From: an uncultured Prevotellaceae bacterium
GTDB taxonomy: Bacteria > Bacteroidota > Bacteroidia > Bacteroidales > Bacteroidaceae
DNA: 64,000 nucleotides
Assembly (NCBI GenBank): GCA_902778255.1
Contig: CACYXD010000013.1
Coordinates: forward strand, 49,051 to 113,050
Direction: 5' to 3'
In this document: positions 1 through 8,634 of the stretch, one piece after another
Position numbering within the stretch: the first letter of the stretch is position 1
Layout: each line of letters opens with the position of its first letter
Notes under the pieces: generated by a model
Database searches by the model: none
Told to the model about the DNA's origin: nothing
The model's input: only the letters and a program-made list of their open reading frames with translations
Made by a program: the position numbers and the translations under genes

Positions 1-641
1 AGCCGTCACCCGACGGATTGGCCCAGGCATTCATCATCGGCGAAGAATTTATCGGTAACGACTGTGCATGCCTGGTACTTGGTGACAATATATTTTATGG
101 TTCAGGATTCAGTGGACTGTTACGCCAAAGTGTAGAGAACGCAGAGAAAAACGGACTGGCAACCGTATTCGGCTACTATGTCAACGACCCCGAGCGCTAT
201 GGTGTGGCGGAGTTTGATGCTGAAGGCAACTGTCTCAGCATTGAAGAGAAGCCAGAGAAGCCCAAGTCCAACTATGCCGTGGTGGGACTCTATTTCTATC
301 CCAATAGCGTGGTAGAAATTGCCAAGAATATCAAGCCCAGCGCACGTGGAGAGTTAGAGATAACCACCGTCAACCAGGAATATCTGGCACAACAGAAGCT
401 GAAAGTGCAGACCCTGCAGCGCGGCTTTGCCTGGCTTGACACAGGCACCCACGACTCACTGGCCGAGGCCAGCACGTTTATCGAGGTCATCGAGAAACGC
501 CAGGGGCTGAAGGTAGCTTGCCTAGAAGAAATTGCCTACAAGCGCGGATGGATAGACAACGACCAGCTGCGCAAATTGGCACAGCCGATGATCAAGAACG
601 ACTATGGTAAATACCTGATTCAACTGGCTGAGAACAAATAA
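1..641 (+). CDS. rmlA: Glucose-1-phosphate thymidylyltransferase, 5'-truncated by window start
   Basis: The frame is open from base 3 with no start inside the window, so the N-terminal part (sugar-nucleotide loop) is missing. The visible part opens with the family motif [11 protein letters not shown]-like region and continues with [16 protein letters not shown] and the [13 protein letters not shown] block, all typical of RmlA. The enzyme joins dTTP and glucose-1-phosphate to give dTDP-glucose, the first step to dTDP-rhamnose and other deoxysugars, in the cytoplasm. The next gene, 37 bp downstream, is a polysaccharide co-polymerase, so it probably serves capsule or exopolysaccharide synthesis. 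The family assignment is firm; the length cannot be judged. Confidence 0.95.
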   Translation, partial: PSPDGLAQAFIIGEEFIGNDCACLVLGDNIFYGSGFSGLLRQSVENAEKNGLATVFGYYVNDPERYGVAEFDAEGNCLSIEEKPEKPKSNYAVVGLYFYPNSVVEIAKNIKPSARGELEITTVNQEYLAQQKLKVQTLQRGFAWLDTGTHDSLAEASTFIEVIEKRQGLKVACLEEIAYKRGWIDNDQLRKLAQPMIKNDYGKYLIQLAENK

Positions 642-678
642 ATCATATACGAATAATAAATATTGTATATATAAAAAA

Positions 679-3246
679 ATGGAAGAGAATAAAGCCCTAG
701 ATGCTATTCTGGAGAATGTGCCAAAAGAGGAAGAGTCATCATTTGACATAAAAACCATCTTTACGTTGCTTGTACTGAACTGGCCATGGTTTCTGGTGTC
801 AATTATCATTTTTATATCTGGCGCTTACCTTTATCTGAGATACCAGGACCCCGTTTATCAGGTATCGGCAAAAATGCTAATTAAGGACGAGGTAAACAAC
901 CGCCGTGGTAGCAACCAGGCACTGGCCAATATGCAAGATCTAGGTATCATCACCAACTCTACAGGTCTTGATAATGAGATTGAGATTTTAAAGTCACGTA
1001 TTCTTGCATACGAAGTTGTAAAAGACCTGAACCTATATGTGGAATGTCGTTCAGTAGGTCGGGTAATAAAACCTGTGGTATACAAGGCACTACCCATCGA
1101 TATAGATATGTCTGAAGAAGACTTGGATGACTTGGACAATGGCAACAAGAGAGCTTTCAAGTTCAGATTGACTCTGGAAGGAAACATGTATAAGATAGAA
1201 AGCGAAAACAAAGATGAGTTTGAAGGTACATTCAATTCGCTCCCAGCTTCTATTAACACACCTTATGGCACGCTGTTGTTCACAAAATCTTTGGACTTAG
1301 AACCGACGAGAAAGCATACAAAAAATGTAAGAGCAAACAGCGAGGAGCCCACAGACAAGAAGGTTGAATGGGAAGTCACTATCACTTCACCAAAGAGTGT
1401 TGCCAATGCCTATGCAGGTGCTCTTTCCGTTGCGCCTACGTCAAAGATGACATCAATAGCACTCTTGACCATCAATGACAAGAGCCCTCAACGCGGTCTT
1501 GACTACCTGAACCATTTAGCCATTGTCTACAACCGTCAGGCAAATGCAGACAAAAACGAGATTGCTAATAATACCGAGAAGTTTATCAACGACCGCCTGA
1601 AAAAAATTGCAGAAGAACTAGGAACCACCGAGAGTAAATTGGAAGTTTACAAGCGCAGCAACAATCTGATACAGATTCAATTGGATGCCACCCAGTCTAT
1701 GACGCAGGCCAACCAATATTACACCAAGCTGTCTGAGGCAAACATCCAGATTCAGATATTGGACGATTTGCGCAAATACGTAGAAGATCCTGCTAATAAA
1801 TATCAGATTATCCCCTCAAATGTGGGTATGAAGGATGGAGCGTCAAACGCTCTTATCACACAGTTTAATAAGACTGTGCTTGACCGCAACCGTCTGCTGG
1901 CCTCAGCATCTGAGAATTCTCCATTGGTAATGACACAGACCGACCTGCTCGACCAGCTCGAAGCAAGCATCAAAGAGGCCTTGAGACAGGCACGCCGAAC
2001 TGCTGATATCGAACGCCAAGGCATTGAATCACAATACAAGGAATATCAGGCAAAGATTGTAAACACCCCTGAACAGGAGCGAATCCTTACAGAGATTGGC
2101 CGTCAGCAGGATGTGATGTCTGGCCTTTATCTGATGTTGCTTCAGAAACGTGAGGAGAACTCTATCTCACTGGCTGCTACAGCTGACAAAGGAAAGCTCA
2201 TCGACGAGCCTGCCTTCGGAGGCAAAGTCAGTCCGAAGAGCACCATCATCACACTGGCTGCCCTCGTTTTAGGCTTTGCCATTCCCCTACTCATCACCTA
2301 TCTGCTGCAGTTCCTGCGCTATAAGATTGAAGGCCATGAGGACGTGATGAAGCTTACCGATGTACCCATTGTGGCCGACGTGGCTGTAGCCAACGAGAGT
2401 GCCAAGACAGCAGCAGGCATTGTGGTACATGAGAACAAGAACAACCAGACTGACGAGATATTCCGAGCCATGCGTACCAACATCCAGTTTATGATGAAGG
2501 AGCACGACAAGGTGATCATGTTTACCTCGGCAACCTCTGGTGAAGGTAAGACATTTAACGCAGCCAACCTGGCCGTCAGTTTCGCACTTCTGGGCAAGAA
2601 AGTCATCCTAATGGGTCTCGACATCCGTAAGCCAGCCTTAGGGCGTCTGTTCGAGATTAAGGACCGTTCTATCGGTATCTCGATATTGCTGACCATGGAC
2701 AAGGTCACTGAGAGCGACCTGATGTCACAGATTCGTTCTTCCGGCATAAACGCCAACCTCGACCTGCTGCTGGCTGGTCCAACGCCTCCCAACCCCACAG
2801 AGTTGTTGGCTCGCGAGAACATGGATGACATCATGAGAATGCTGCGTGAAAAGTACGACTACATTATCTTCGATACGGCTCCTGTAGGATTGGTAACCGA
2901 CACGCTACAGCTTGCCAAGCACGCAGATGTAACTGCTTTCGTCTGCCGCGCCGACTATACACCTAAGTCAACTTTCGCCATCGTCAACTCGATGAAGAAA
3001 GAGGAGAAGCTGCCTAACTTGTGCATCGTGATTAACGGCATTGATATGTCGAAGAAGAAGTACGGCTACTACTATGGCTATGGCAAGTACGGTAAGTACG
3101 GCCGCTATGCCTACGGCTATGGCTATGGACGCTACGGTCGTTATGGCTATGGTAGCACTTACGGCACATACGGTAGCTATGGCAGCTATGGCAATTATAG
3201 CGATAGCCATTATGGCAACAAAGAAGACAACTCTATCAAGAGATAA
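679..3246 (+). CDS. Polysaccharide co-polymerase with cytoplasmic BY-kinase domain (Wzc/Ptk type)
   Basis: An 855-residue inner-membrane protein that controls polysaccharide chain length and export. A first membrane segment lies near residues 33-53, followed by a Wzz-type periplasmic region with long coiled coil, and a second membrane segment near 521-543. The cytoplasmic tyrosine-kinase domain has Walker A TSATSGEGKT (Lys624), Walker A' LDIRKP (Asp648) and Walker B YIIFDTAP (Asp732). The C-terminal tail, about residues 794-845, is a Tyr-Gly-Lys-Arg stretch with some 20 tyrosines, the expected autophosphorylation cluster but unusually long. It follows rmlA, as in many capsule loci. Confidence in the family is high; the exported polymer is unknown. 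Confidence 0.95.
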   Translation: MEENKALDAILENVPKEEESSFDIKTIFTLLVLNWPWFLVSIIIFISGAYLYLRYQDPVYQVSAKMLIKDEVNNRRGSNQALANMQDLGIITNSTGLDNEIEILKSRILAYEVVKDLNLYVECRSVGRVIKPVVYKALPIDIDMSEEDLDDLDNGNKRAFKFRLTLEGNMYKIESENKDEFEGTFNSLPASINTPYGTLLFTKSLDLEPTRKHTKNVRANSEEPTDKKVEWEVTITSPKSVANAYAGALSVAPTSKMTSIALLTINDKSPQRGLDYLNHLAIVYNRQANADKNEIANNTEKFINDRLKKIAEELGTTESKLEVYKRSNNLIQIQLDATQSMTQANQYYTKLSEANIQIQILDDLRKYVEDPANKYQIIPSNVGMKDGASNALITQFNKTVLDRNRLLASASENSPLVMTQTDLLDQLEASIKEALRQARRTADIERQGIESQYKEYQAKIVNTPEQERILTEIGRQQDVMSGLYLMLLQKREENSISLAATADKGKLIDEPAFGGKVSPKSTIITLAALVLGFAIPLLITYLLQFLRYKIEGHEDVMKLTDVPIVADVAVANESAKTAAGIVVHENKNNQTDEIFRAMRTNIQFMMKEHDKVIMFTSATSGEGKTFNAANLAVSFALLGKKVILMGLDIRKPALGRLFEIKDRSIGISILLTMDKVTESDLMSQIRSSGINANLDLLLAGPTPPNPTELLARENMDDIMRMLREKYDYIIFDTAPVGLVTDTLQLAKHADVTAFVCRADYTPKSTFAIVNSMKKEEKLPNLCIVINGIDMSKKKYGYYYGYGKYGKYGRYAYGYGYGRYGRYGYGSTYGTYGSYGSYGNYSDSHYGNKEDNSIKR

Positions 3247-3267
3247 TTTTAGAGCCTCAAATACGCC

Positions 3268-3708
3268 ATGACAATTGCTGTAGATTTCGACGGCACTATT
3301 GTAGAGCACCGCTATCCTGAGATAGGCAAAGAGATTCCCTTTGCTACGGATACGCTGAAAATGCTTATCAAGGACCACCACAGGATAATCCTGTGGTCGG
3401 TTCGTGAAGGGCAGCTATTGGATGATGCCGTCAACTGGTGTAAGGAGCGGGGCGTTGAGTTCTATGCTATCAACCGTGATTATCCGGAAGAGACGACAGA
3501 CAACAACCAAAACTTCTCACGCAAGCTGAAGGTTGACGTCTGGATAGACGACCGTAACATTGGCGGACTGCCTGACTGGGGCACCATCTATCGTATGATT
3601 ACCCATCACAAAACATGGAACGATGTGATTGACGAGGAGATAAGCCACTATAGATTGAAAGCCCATGATGAACATTCCAGGAAGAAGAAACACTGGTGGC
3701 AGTTTTAG
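3268..3708 (+). CDS. Small HAD-superfamily hydrolase (BT_0820-like)
   Basis: A 146-residue protein with the HAD motif I VDFDGTIV (nucleophile Asp6, acid Asp8) at the extreme N-terminus, motif II in IILWSVREG and motif IV-like VDVWIDDRNIGG. It has no large cap domain, so it probably acts on a macromolecular or phosphorylated surface substrate. It starts 21 bp after the kinase gene and shares its strand, so it is likely in the same polysaccharide transcript. Related small HAD proteins are common beside Bacteroidetes capsule genes. The substrate cannot be read from sequence. Confidence 0.8.
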   Translation: MTIAVDFDGTIVEHRYPEIGKEIPFATDTLKMLIKDHHRIILWSVREGQLLDDAVNWCKERGVEFYAINRDYPEETTDNNQNFSRKLKVDVWIDDRNIGGLPDWGTIYRMITHHKTWNDVIDEEISHYRLKAHDEHSRKKKHWWQF

Positions 3709-3715
3709 AGAGCAA

Positions 3716-3753
3716 AAAAATAACCGTCGGCAATGCCGGCGGTTACCTTTTTT
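3716..3753. terminator. Bidirectional intrinsic terminator between HAD gene and rplT
   Basis: A 10-bp stem (3722-3731 with 3735-3744, one G-U pair, loop AAT) is followed by CC and a T-run at 3748-3753 and preceded by an A-run at 3714-3720. It can therefore stop both the plus-strand polysaccharide transcript and the minus-strand infC-rpmI-rplT transcript. Confidence 0.85.
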
Positions 3754-3769
3754 CTTGCTTCAATGCAAT

Positions 3770-4114
3770 TTACTTTACCTTTTCAACGATGGCCTTGAAA
3801 GCCTCGGGGTTGTTCAGGGCGAGGTCAGCGAGCACCTTACGGTTGATCTCGATACCAGCCTTTGACAGGGCACCCATCAACTTAGAATAGCTCATACCCT
3901 CCAGGCGAGCGGCAGCGTTGATACGCTGAATCCACAGGGCGCGGAAGTTGCGCTTCTTGTTACGACGATCGCGATAAGCGTAGGTCAGACCCTTCTCCCA
4001 GGTATTCTTTGCTACTGTCCATACATTCTTACGGGCTCCAAAGTAGCCACGTGTAAGCTTCAGGATGTTCTTACGTTTTGCTCTTGATGCAACGTGATTT
4101 ACTGATCTTGGCAT
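3770..4114 (-). CDS. rplT: 50S ribosomal protein L20
   Basis: A 114-residue basic protein with the L20 signature: start [15 protein letters not shown], the [19 protein letters not shown] helix region, and the C-terminal domain ending KVK. It binds 23S rRNA early in large-subunit assembly, and in many bacteria it represses its own operon. It is the last gene of infC-rpmI-rplT, 36 bp after rpmI. Length and ends are normal. No convincing L20-binding leader was recognised by eye. Confidence 0.98.
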   Translation of the reverse strand: MPRSVNHVASRAKRKNILKLTRGYFGARKNVWTVAKNTWEKGLTYAYRDRRNKKRNFRALWIQRINAAARLEGMSYSKLMGALSKAGIEINRKVLADLALNNPEAFKAIVEKVK

Positions 4115-4150
4115 AGTTTCTGTACTTTAAATGTTAGACAATAGGGTTAA

Positions 4151-4348
4151 TTAGCGGAGACATAACAGGTCACGAACCTGCTTCATGTTGCTCTGGTCAA
4201 CGATGGTAGTACCTACCAAGTTACGCTTCTGCTTCTTGGTCTTCTTAGTCAGAATGTGACTGTGGTAAGCGTGATGTCTCTTAACCTTACCTGTACCGGT
4301 AAATGAGAATCTCTTCTTGGCACCGGAATTTGTCTTTACTTTTGGCAT
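4151..4348 (-). CDS. rpmI: 50S ribosomal protein L35
   Basis: A 65-residue highly basic protein starting [20 protein letters not shown], the standard L35 N-terminus, with the family [14 protein letters not shown] stretch. It is a component of the large ribosomal subunit. It lies between infC (75 bp upstream) and rplT (36 bp downstream) on the same strand, the usual bacterial order. Length is normal. Confidence 0.98.
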   Translation of the reverse strand: MPKVKTNSGAKKRFSFTGTGKVKRHHAYHSHILTKKTKKQKRNLVGTTIVDQSNMKQVRDLLCLR

Positions 4349-4423
4349 TGTTTTTAAATATTTAAATTGTTATTAATAATCGGCAGCTACGCATATACCG
4401 GGCGCGCCACCTGTTTTTCTTTC

Positions 4424-5122
4424 TTAATCCTCGGCCTCTGTCAACTTCTTCAGCGCATCAGCGCTAATCTTTGCATTGGCAAACAGACCGCCATTGGCTG
4501 GAGTTTCAGTGTCGACATCTGCAACTTGTTGCTTCTGAGTCTCTTTCAGCTCTGCCTCACTGGCCTCGCGGTCACGAGCCTGCTGACTCTTCTTTGCCAC
4601 ACCAGCCTTTTTAGGAGCCAGATAAATGAACATCTTCTTTCCTTCGAGGCTTGGCATTGACTCCACTTTACCTACTTCCTCCAAATCGTTGGCAAAACGC
4701 AGCAACAGCACTTCGCCTTGTTCCTTGAACAGGATGCTTCGGCCACGGAAGAATACGTATGCGCGTACTTTATTACCTTCCTCAAGAAATTCCTTAGCGT
4801 GCTTCAACTTGAACTGATAGTCGTGCTCATCTGTCTGAGGTCCGAATCGGATTTCCTTCACCTCCACCTTCACCTGCTTGGCTTTCATTTCCTTAGCACG
4901 TTTCTTCTGCTGGTAGAGGAACTTGGAATAGTCAATGAGACGACATACAGGCGGATTGGCATTAGGAGAAATCTCCACAAGGTCAACGCCCTGCTGGCGA
5001 GCCAAATCCAAGGCTTCTTTCGTAGGCATTACCGTGGATCCGCTCTCGCCTACGATACGGACCTCTCGTACACGAATCTGTTCGTTTACGCGGTATTGAT
5101 TCTGTTTTTTGTCTGTCTTCAT
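4424..5122 (-). CDS. infC: Translation initiation factor IF-3
   Basis: A 232-residue IF-3 with the N-terminal domain ([16 protein letters not shown]), basic linker and C-terminal domain ([31 protein letters not shown]). It has an extra acidic and Gln-rich tail of about 40 residues after the usual end, common in Bacteroidetes. It binds the 30S subunit and checks start-codon pairing. The ATG at 5122 is the first start downstream of a clear promoter at 5148-5178. thrS, often the next gene upstream, is absent; a glycoside hydrolase gene lies there instead. Confidence 0.97.
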   Translation of the reverse strand: MKTDKKQNQYRVNEQIRVREVRIVGESGSTVMPTKEALDLARQQGVDLVEISPNANPPVCRLIDYSKFLYQQKKRAKEMKAKQVKVEVKEIRFGPQTDEHDYQFKLKHAKEFLEEGNKVRAYVFFRGRSILFKEQGEVLLLRFANDLEEVGKVESMPSLEGKKMFIYLAPKKAGVAKKSQQARDREASEAELKETQKQQVADVDTETPANGGLFANAKISADALKKLTEAED

Positions 5123-5145
5123 TAAGCTATTTTACGCAAATCGGC

Positions 5146-5239
5146 TGCAAAGGTACGAATAAACGAGCAAAATACAAAATAAAATTCAATTTATTTTTTA
5201 TTTTCGAGTGAAAGTACCTTCGGTGAATGCCAAAGGTAC
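5146..5239 (-). repeat. Promoter-bearing dispersed repeat, copy A (before infC)
   Basis: This 94-bp stretch has the same layout as the region 11742-11836 before menB. It begins TGCAAAGGTACGAATAA, continues CGAGCAAAAT, has an inner A/T-rich arm, then CGAGTGAAAGTACC, and ends in GGTAC. The promoter of infC is embedded in it. The divergence is mostly in the inner arm. Confidence 0.7.
5148..5178 (-). promoter_or_regulatory. Bacteroidetes promoter of infC operon
   Basis: On the minus strand the -33 TTTG is at 5178-5175 and the -7 TACCTTTG at 5155-5148, with 19 bp between, matching the Bacteroidetes primary sigma consensus. The start codon of infC is 26 bp further on. Confidence 0.8.
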
Positions 5240-5273
5240 ACAAATTCAGCCAATTAGCCATTTTATTCATTAT

Positions 5274-7400
5274 TTATTCCCAACGCAGCACGGCACCGTT
5301 ACGACGAGCAGGATCCGGGCCCACAAAATCCATTGAATAAGGACTGCCCGTGGTAGGACTCTTTCCCAGGTACTTGTGATTCTTCAACGAGAGAAGCATA
5401 AATTCATGGTCCAGGTAATCCTGCCAGAGGAACATCTCAGCTTCCTTCGGGTCGGTAGTAAAGCGTACATCGCCAGGCAGGCCATCTCCATAGACCTTCA
5501 CATAACGTCCATCAGCGCACTGCAAAGCCACACGTCCCAAACTGCGGTCAATGACTTTAAACTTTGTCAGATCACTCATATCGCCCTCATGCGTATCATA
5601 AAGCATACCATGCTTCAGGGCAATAGCCGGGCGATTCGTGGCCTTATTGATGATACGAATCGTCTTGCCGTAAGGAATGTTTTGACTGCGATCAGCCATA
5701 GGCTCTTCAACAGTAAAATTATCAAACTCCGCATAGCCACCCTTCTTGCCCTTCACATTAAAAGCGAAGAGTGCATGACGAGACCCCTGGAAAGTAATGA
5801 GCTGATAGGTCAGCGGCATCATACGACCCAACGTCTGGAAGTTAATGCCGTCCGTCGAATAGGCATACTGCATCTGGTTGTTGTCGTAGTCGCCGATGCA
5901 GCGGAGCCAGATTTTCCCGTTGGCAGGAATGGCTGGCAAAGTGATAGCAGGCGGTGTTTGGGTTGTGTCGTTGGTCATCTGTTCAAATGAGCGAAGCATG
6001 AGAGGCTGTCCCTCCATCTTCATAACGCCTATCCATGAGCAGGGCACATTGATATTGCCCAGTCCGCAGACATCACCGTCCTTCATTCCTTTTGTATAGA
6101 GTTTTACAGTAGCTATCGACTTCGGACCGATGACGCGCTGCGTCAGCGTGTTGCGTGCCCACATCAGCTGTTCAGCAGGTTGCGCCAGGATACGCAGACG
6201 ACCACCTTTCAGGCTCCACATCTTATCATCTGGATTATGGTTCCACTGCCATACGTGTCCCAACTGTTTTCCATTGAAATCCTCATTACGATTATAAGGG
6301 GCGCGGATAGGCTGAGCTTCCTCATCAATACCATAACATCCTAATACGGTGTCTGGCTTATACCATGTGCGGGGCGCACGGCCAAGGTTTCCTTTCAGTC
6401 CCACCATTGGCCATCCGTCCTCCCACGTCATTGGCATCAAGCATACCGTACGACCAATGGAGTGGAAGTCCTGCATCAGAAGTGCCCACCACGAACCGTT
6501 CTTTGCCTGTACGATACCACCCTGATGGGCATTATCGCAACCAGTAGCATCAGGACTGGCATAGGCCACGCCAAACTTCGTACCATCCTCTCCAATACGA
6601 TATTTCGCACCACGAGGCACTATTGTACGCCCTACGCCATGATAGCCGTATGTCTCATCGGCACTGATAACGCGTGTCTCATACGGTCCCCAGATATTCT
6701 TCGAGCGCGAACAGAGCGTACGGCCATTGGGTGAGTAATCGGTAGAAATCAGATAATACATACCGTTTATCTTGTACATGTGATGTCCCTCGCCCACGCC
6801 ATTACCCTCAGGGATAATCACGCGATCCGTTCCCTCCACGGGTCCGCTCATATCAGGCTTCAACTCCGTGCAATGCACCTCACCATATTTATGAATAGCA
6901 TAAATCTTACCATCATCATCGAAAAGCACGCTGAGGTCGTAGATATTACCCTGCATATTATGGTGCGTCCAAGGGCCGTGGATATCCTTGGCCGTATAGC
7001 ATTGCAAGCCTTTACCATTGATATTCGAGAACACATAGAACTGTCCGTTGGCATAGCGAATCGCTGGTGCCCAGATGCCCTGACCATATATCTCCTGATG
7101 ATTTTTCAAGAAGAATTTATCCTCTGTGAAATCGAAACGATCAAAGCAATACGATGCGAACTCCCAATTTACCAAGTCCTTGGAATGGAGGATGACCAAG
7201 CCCGGTACCGTATGCATCGTCGTACCTGCCAGATAATAGTCATCACCCACACGGATCACGTCAGGATCAGAAAACTCATCATAGAACAACGGATTAGTAA
7301 ACGTGCCGTTACCATTGTCGGCTGTCCACGACTGTTGGGCATACGCATTAAGAGCCATACAAGCCATCAGGCAAATGCCCCAGAATTTTGCTTTTTTCAT
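5274..7400 (-). CDS. Secreted glycoside hydrolase family 43 enzyme with C-terminal accessory domains
   Basis: A 708-residue exported enzyme. The ATG at 7400 is chosen because it gives a clean signal peptide (MKKAKFWGICLMACMALNAYA, cleavage about residue 21); the longer open frame crosses the promoter. The five-bladed propeller domain carries the GH43 triad candidates Asp45 (EFSDPDVI), Asp155 (NIYDLSVLF) and Glu204 (GEGHHMYK). A beta-sandwich follows (about residues 370-570), then a beta-trefoil-like region near the C-terminus. Such enzymes remove arabinose or xylose side chains from plant polysaccharides. The exact substrate (arabinofuranosidase or xylosidase) is not certain. Confidence 0.88.
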   Translation of the reverse strand: MKKAKFWGICLMACMALNAYAQQSWTADNGNGTFTNPLFYDEFSDPDVIRVGDDYYLAGTTMHTVPGLVILHSKDLVNWEFASYCFDRFDFTEDKFFLKNHQEIYGQGIWAPAIRYANGQFYVFSNINGKGLQCYTAKDIHGPWTHHNMQGNIYDLSVLFDDDGKIYAIHKYGEVHCTELKPDMSGPVEGTDRVIIPEGNGVGEGHHMYKINGMYYLISTDYSPNGRTLCSRSKNIWGPYETRVISADETYGYHGVGRTIVPRGAKYRIGEDGTKFGVAYASPDATGCDNAHQGGIVQAKNGSWWALLMQDFHSIGRTVCLMPMTWEDGWPMVGLKGNLGRAPRTWYKPDTVLGCYGIDEEAQPIRAPYNRNEDFNGKQLGHVWQWNHNPDDKMWSLKGGRLRILAQPAEQLMWARNTLTQRVIGPKSIATVKLYTKGMKDGDVCGLGNINVPCSWIGVMKMEGQPLMLRSFEQMTNDTTQTPPAITLPAIPANGKIWLRCIGDYDNNQMQYAYSTDGINFQTLGRMMPLTYQLITFQGSRHALFAFNVKGKKGGYAEFDNFTVEEPMADRSQNIPYGKTIRIINKATNRPAIALKHGMLYDTHEGDMSDLTKFKVIDRSLGRVALQCADGRYVKVYGDGLPGDVRFTTDPKEAEMFLWQDYLDHEFMLLSLKNHKYLGKSPTTGSPYSMDFVGPDPARRNGAVLRWE

Positions 7401-7472
7401 TGTCTTTGTTATTGATAAAATCAGAATTGTGTGCAAAGTTACACTTTTTTTTTCAAACAATCCACAAAATAT

Positions 7473-7503
7473 TTTGCAGATTAGACGTTTTACATTAATT
7501 TTG
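7473..7503 (+). promoter_or_regulatory. Promoter of aroB
   Basis: TTTG at 7473-7476, 19-bp spacer, TAATTTTG at 7496-7503; the aroB ATG follows at 7511, so the leader is very short. A -7-like TAACTTTG (minus strand, 7441-7434) for the divergent GH43 gene lies just left. Confidence 0.85.
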
Positions 7504-7510
7504 CACCGTT

Positions 7511-8584
7511 ATGGAAAAGCAGAAAGTCATTATCAGCGAGCAACTGGAACAGGTGCTCAGCACAGAAATAGCAGCATGTAAAGCCGACCGTATCTTTATA
7601 TTGACCGACGAGACCACTCATCGGCTTTGTCTGCCCGTGGTCAAAGACTACAAATGTATTGAGGGAGCACAGGAGATAACTATTCCTGCCGGCGACACCA
7701 ACAAGACACTCGAGTCTGTTACCCATGTATGGGGCGAACTACAGCGTATGGGAGCCACCCGTCACTCACTGCTCATCAATCTGGGCGGAGGCATGGTGAC
7801 CGATTTGGGTGCTTTTGCTGCCTCGACTTTCAAACGCGGCATTTCCATTATCAATATCCCCACCACCCTACTCTCTATGGTCGATGCTTCCGTAGGAGGC
7901 AAGACAGGTTTTAACTTCGGCGGACTGAAAAATGAGATTGGCGTATTCAATAATGCTGACTGCGTGATATTGGATACGGTATTCCTCAAGACTATGGACG
8001 AGGAAAACATCCTCTCTGGCTATGCCGAGATGCTGAAGCACGGACTCATCTCTACAGAGGAACATTGGGCAGAACTGATGAGTTTCGACATCGAGAAGCC
8101 CGATTTAAAGGAGTTGGGAACTATGGTGGCGAAAAGCGTACAGGTAAAGGAACGTATCGTGATGGAAGACCCCACGGAAAAGGGTATCCGTAAGGCCCTG
8201 AACCTTGGTCATACCATAGGCCATGCCTTTGAGTCACTGGCACTTAATCCCCCATCACCCAACACCAATCACCTATCACCTGTTCTTCATGGCTATGCCG
8301 TAGCGTGGGGCTTGGTGTGCGAATTATATCTTAGCGTTGCGAAGACAGGGTTCCCTGTAGAGAAGATGCGCCAGATGACACGTTTTATCTTCGAGCACTA
8401 CGGACGTATGCCCATCACCTGCGATGACTACCCCACCCTTCTGGAACTGATGACCCACGACAAGAAGAACACGGGTCGTGACATCAACTTCACGCTGCTG
8501 GGCGGCATTGGTGACATCCGCATCAATCAGACTGCTACAAAAGAAGAAATAGAAGAGGCCTTAGACTTCTACCGCGAAGGGTAG
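7511..8584 (+). CDS. aroB: 3-dehydroquinate synthase
   Basis: A 357-residue enzyme that converts DAHP to 3-dehydroquinate, the second shikimate step, in the cytoplasm with NAD and a divalent metal. It shows the NAD-binding INLGGGMVTDLGAFAAST motif, the DASVGGKTGFN segment, and the metal ligands in GYAEMLKHG, LGHTIGHAFES and LHGYAVAWG. Between the last two motifs there is a Pro/Asn/Thr-rich insert coded by short ATCACC-like repeats (8247-8282), not expected in the family core. The ATG at 7511 fits the promoter just upstream. Confidence 0.96.
   Translation: MEKQKVIISEQLEQVLSTEIAACKADRIFILTDETTHRLCLPVVKDYKCIEGAQEITIPAGDTNKTLESVTHVWGELQRMGATRHSLLINLGGGMVTDLGAFAASTFKRGISIINIPTTLLSMVDASVGGKTGFNFGGLKNEIGVFNNADCVILDTVFLKTMDEENILSGYAEMLKHGLISTEEHWAELMSFDIEKPDLKELGTMVAKSVQVKERIVMEDPTEKGIRKALNLGHTIGHAFESLALNPPSPNTNHLSPVLHGYAVAWGLVCELYLSVAKTGFPVEKMRQMTRFIFEHYGRMPITCDDYPTLLELMTHDKKNTGRDINFTLLGGIGDIRINQTATKEEIEEALDFYREG
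8247..8282 (+). repeat. Short ATCACC/AACACC repeat array inside aroB
   Basis: Four to five imperfect 7-8-bp units of the type ATCACCYA lie in frame and code a Pro/Asn/Thr-rich loop between the two histidine motifs of AroB. Confidence 0.55.
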
Positions 8585-8592
8585 GACAATTC

Positions 8593-8634
8593 TTAATGAT
8601 TAATGGTTAATGGTTAATGGTTAATGGTTAATGC
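8593..8634. repeat. Six tandem TTAATGR heptamers at the 3' end of menE
   Basis: Six consecutive 7-bp units (TTAATGA, four TTAATGG, TTAATGC) run through the stop codon of menE, so the last residues of that protein and its TAA are made of repeat sequence. Confidence 0.85.

Noticed and set aside
3041-3271. Overlapping frame inside the Tyr-rich tail region
   Set aside because: Artefact of the low-complexity Tyr-Gly codons in another frame.
4115-5145. L20-type autoregulatory leader or other riboswitch before infC-rpmI-rplT
   Set aside because: No recognised pseudoknot or rRNA-mimic could be made out by eye; an Infernal scan would be needed.
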